DNA of 17,647 nucleotides from positions 1 to 17,647 of the forward strand of contig JAFAEG010000088.1 of assembly GCA_023424095.1 (NCBI GenBank), written 5' to 3'. The position numbers and the translations under genes were made by a program. Source of the stretch: Pseudomonadota bacterium. GTDB lineage: Bacteria > Pseudomonadota > Alphaproteobacteria > Sphingomonadales > Sphingomonadaceae. Positions within the stretch are counted from its first letter, which is position 1. Every line of letters starts with the position of its first letter. The notes under the pieces are model-generated. The model saw nothing but the letters and a program-made list of their open reading frames with translations, made no database searches and had not been told where the DNA came from. Of this stretch, positions 15,041 to 17,647 are shown in pieces.

Positions 15041-17647
15041 TCATCGCGCCATCAGCACCCGCGCCTGCGTGGCGATCTGGGCCAGCATCGGCGCGGTGGT
15101 GACCGGGGCGGTGCGGGCACGCTCCACCGTGCGGCGGAATTGCTCGATCCGCGGCGCCTGTTCGGCGACCCAGGCATCGACCTCGGCGCGCGGGTCCTTG
15201 CTGCCCCGGCGGTCGAGGAAGCCCAGCCGCAATTCCTCGAAATCGCGGGCCAGACCGGCGGTGAGCAGGCGCTCCCACTGGTCCTTCGCCTTGAAATGAT
15301 TGGCCGCATTCTGCGCCCAATCCAGGCCCAGCGCCTCGCCCAGTTTCGAATAGGCCTGGGTCAAAGCGATCTCGTCGCCGCCGATCCGCTGGCCCAGCAT
15401 GGCGAGGCCGATCGCCCCGTTCATTTCCTGTAGCCGGACGATCCGGTCGACCAGATCGGCCGGCGCGCCAAGTTCGAGCAGGTGGCTGCGCGCCCCGGCC
15501 GCATCGGCGCGCGGCTCGGGCCGGAGCAAATCCTGCAGCGCGGCGTCGAGCTTGCTCAGCCCCGGCTGCAGCATGGTCACGATCGCGCCCGGCAGCAACG
15601 TGGCCGAGGTGCCGCGCAGAATGTCGGCAATGTGCATCTGCAGGCCGGTCGAGGCCTGTTCGAACAGCTCCAGACGGATTTGCTCGGAGACGTCGGCGGT
15701 GTCGAGCGCGGCCCACAATTCGCGCATGCCGAACAGCCGCTCGGCCGCGACGAAGGCGATGGCCATCTGCCCGAAGGACGAGCCTTCCTCCTCGACCAGG
15801 CTGAACGGCGCGACGATGCCCAGCCGGTTGACGATGCGGTTGGCGATCTTGGTGGCGATGATCTCCTTGCGCAGGCGATGCTGCTCGATCGCGCCACCGA
15901 ACTTGTCCTGCATCGGCGCCGGGAAGGCGGCGAGCAGTTCCGCGCCCATCGTCGGATCGCTGTCGAGCTTGGTCCGCTCGATCGCGGCCTGAAGCTCCAT
16001 CTTGGCGCTGGAGAGCAGGATGGCGAGTTCGGGCCGGGTCAGGCCGCGATTCTCGTTCGCACGGCGCAGCAACTCCTCATTGCTGTCGAGACCCTCGACC
16101 TGCCGGTTGAGCCGGCCGCTTTCCTCCAGCAATTCGATCGTCCGGACGAGCGGCGGCAGCGCCTCGGCGCCGCCCTGCTCGGCGATCGACAAGGCCAGCG
16201 TCTGCAGGCGATTGTCTTCCAGCACGAGTGCGGCGACCTCATCGGTCATGCCGCGCAGGAAGTCGTTGCGCGTTTCCAGCGACAGCCGGCCTTCGATCAT
16301 CTCCCGGTTGAGCGGGATCTTGATGTTCACCTCATTGTCCGAACAATCGACGCCGGCACTATTGTCGATGAAGTCGGTGTTCACGCGGCCGCCCTTCTGG
16401 GCGAATTCGATGCGCGCGGCCTGGGTGATGCCCAGATTCGCGCCCTCGCCGATCGCCCTGGCGCGCACCTCGTCGGCATTGATGCGGACAGGATCGTTGC
16501 CCGGATCGCCGGCCTCGCTCTGGCTCTGGTGCGAAGCCTTCAAATAGGTGCCGATGCCGCCGAACCAGAGCAGGTCGACCGGCGCGCGAAGGATCGCCTG
16601 GATGAGGGCGGTGGGCTCGATCTCGGCGACGTCGAGGCCGAGCATCGCCTGGATTTCGGGGGTCAGCTCGATCGACTTCTGGCTGCGCGGGAAGATGCCG
16701 CCGCCCTTCGAGATCAGCCCGGCCTCATAATCGGCCCAGCTGGAGCGCGGCAGCTTGAACAGCCGGTCCCGCTCCGCCCAGCTCGCGGCCGGGTCCGGAT
16801 CGGGATCGAGGAAGATGTGGCGGTGGTCGAAGGCCGCGACCAATTTGATCGCCTTCGACAGCAGCATGCCGTTGCCGAACACGTCGCCCGACATGTCGCC
16901 GACGCCCGCGACCCGGATCGGCTCGCTCTGCACGTCGATGCCGACTTCGCGGAAATGGCGCTGGACCGAGACCCAGGCGCCGCGCGCGGTGATGCCCATC
17001 GCCTTATGGTCGTAGCCGTTGGAGCCGCCCGAGGCGAAGGCGTCGCCCAGCCAGAAGCCGCGCTCGAGCGCGATCGCATTGGCGACGTCGGAGAAGCTCG
17101 CCGTGCCCTTGTCGGCGGCGACGACGAAATAGGGGTCCTCGCCATCGCGGACAAAGACGCCGTCCGGGTGGACGACCTGGTCCTCGACGATATTGTCGGT
17201 GACCGAGAGGAGGGAGCGGATGAAGATCCGGTAGCTTTCCGTGCCTTCGGCGAGCCAGGCGTCGCGGTCCGAGGCCGGGGGCAATTGCTTGGGATAGAAG
17301 CCGCCCTTGGCGCCGGTCGGCACGATCACCGCATTCTTGACCAGCTGCGCCTTCATCAGGCCGAGGATCTCGGTGCGGAAATCGTCGCGCCGATCGGACC
17401 AGCGCAGGCCGCCGCGGGCGATCGGGCCGCCGCGCAGGTGAATGCCCTCGACCCGCGGGGAATAGACCCAGATTTCGCGCCACGGCCGCGGCGCCGGCAA
17501 ATTGGGGACCGCGGCGGAATCGAGCTTGAACGCGAGCGCCTCGGCGCCGGCCCCGGCGAAGGCGTTGGTCCTGAGGATCGCGGCGACGACGCCGCGAATC
17601 AGCCGCAGGATGCGGTCCTCGTCGATCGCGGCGACGTTGCGCAGGCC
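15041..17647 (-). CDS. Large NAD-specific glutamate dehydrogenase, C-terminal half
   Basis: The frame is open from the window edge to the stop at 15041, giving the last 868 residues of a protein expected to be about 1,550-1,620 long; the N-terminal half lies outside. It belongs to the 180-kDa glutamate dehydrogenase class (GdhZ in Caulobacter, GdhB in Pseudomonas), which deaminates glutamate to 2-oxoglutarate and ammonia with NAD. The visible fragment opens in the helical region before the catalytic domain (DEDRILRLIRGVVAAILRTN). Then come VYSPRVEGIHLRGGPIARGG and RTEILGLMKAQLVKNAVIVP with the catalytic lysine region ending TGAKGGFYPK, and the dinucleotide-binding part with GVGDMSGDVFGNGM. 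The long helical C-terminal domain typical of this class follows. A TTG at 17500 is internal, not a start. No frameshift is visible. It converges on the HAD gene, separated by a palindromic repeat. Confidence 0.96.
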   Translation of the reverse strand, partial: GLRNVAAIDEDRILRLIRGVVAAILRTNAFAGAGAEALAFKLDSAAVPNLPAPRPWREIWVYSPRVEGIHLRGGPIARGGLRWSDRRDDFRTEILGLMKAQLVKNAVIVPTGAKGGFYPKQLPPASDRDAWLAEGTESYRIFIRSLLSVTDNIVEDQVVHPDGVFVRDGEDPYFVVAADKGTASFSDVANAIALERGFWLGDAFASGGSNGYDHKAMGITARGAWVSVQRHFREVGIDVQSEPIRVAGVGDMSGDVFGNGMLLSKAIKLVAAFDHRHIFLDPDPDPAASWAERDRLFKLPRSSWADYEAGLISKGGGIFPRSQKSIELTPEIQAMLGLDVAEIEPTALIQAILRAPVDLLWFGGIGTYLKASHQSQSEAGDPGNDPVRINADEVRARAIGEGANLGITQAARIEFAQKGGRVNTDFIDNSAGVDCSDNEVNIKIPLNREMIEGRLSLETRNDFLRGMTDEVAALVLEDNRLQTLALSIAEQGGAEALPPLVRTIELLEESGRLNRQVEGLDSNEELLRRANENRGLTRPELAILLSSAKMELQAAIERTKLDSDPTMGAELLAAFPAPMQDKFGGAIEQHRLRKEIIATKIANRIVNRLGIVAPFSLVEEEGSSFGQMAIAFVAAERLFGMRELWAALDTADVSEQIRLELFEQASTGLQMHIADILRGTSATLLPGAIVTMLQPGLSKLDAALQDLLRPEPRADAAGARSHLLELGAPADLVDRIVRLQEMNGAIGLAMLGQRIGGDEIALTQAYSKLGEALGLDWAQNAANHFKAKDQWERLLTAGLARDFEELRLGFLDRRGSKDPRAEVDAWVAEQAPRIEQFRRTVERARTAPVTTAPMLAQIATQARVLMAR

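Noticed and set aside
17401..17500. Start of glutamate dehydrogenase at a TTG at 17500
   Set aside because: The same frame continues upstream to the window edge with conserved family sequence, so the TTG is an internal leucine codon.

Overview
The window is GC-rich, densely coded chromosomal DNA that reads like an alphaproteobacterium, most likely a sphingomonad. The support is a 41-residue bL36 of the alphaproteobacterial non-zinc type, a very large NAD-type glutamate dehydrogenase, a DUF4136 lipoprotein, and a GC-rich terminal repeat beginning CGTCATTGCGAG. The taxonomic call is inference from protein style; no rRNA or other marker is present. I found no transposase, phage gene, tRNA, CRISPR array or defence cassette, and no gene-free stretch longer than about 255 bases.

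Layout. 1-1584 (-) is the 5' part of an exported TPR-like protein whose end lies outside the window. 1800-4859 (+) is a secreted double-domain M16 zinc protease, diverging from the TPR gene and closed by a strong terminator. 4926-6478 (-) is purE-purK, with overlapping stop and start codons. 6618-7205 (+) is a minimal diguanylate cyclase. 7255-9440 (-) is an ATPase-permease pair of the NatAB type, again overlapping. 9488-10537 (+) is queG, whose 3' end overlaps that of gpmA. 10523-12950 (-) is a three-gene unit: DUF4136 lipoprotein, M14 carboxypeptidase of the cytosolic type, gpmA. 13205-13477 (+) is a very Thr/Asn-rich small lipoprotein followed by a terminator. 13597-14064 (-) is an Lrp/AsnC regulator. 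14184-14938 (+) is rpmJ followed closely by a HAD hydrolase. 15041-17647 (-) is the C-terminal half of the large NAD-glutamate dehydrogenase, separated from the HAD gene by a palindromic repeat.

How the genes work together. Most are housekeeping: de novo purine synthesis (PurE/PurK), glycolysis (GpmA), tRNA queuosine completion (QueG), translation (bL36) and glutamate catabolism (GDH). The envelope theme is the M16 protease, two lipoproteins, the ABC exporter and the TPR protein. Co-directional neighbours are very tightly packed (ATGA or TAATG overlaps in purE/purK, ATPase/permease, lipoprotein/M14/gpmA), which suggests translational coupling.

I do not see a clear undescribed multi-gene system. 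The items most worth a second look are the Thr/Asn-rich lipoprotein with in-frame ACG tracts, the coupling of a deglutamylase-like carboxypeptidase to phosphoglycerate mutase, and the palindromic repeat between convergent genes.
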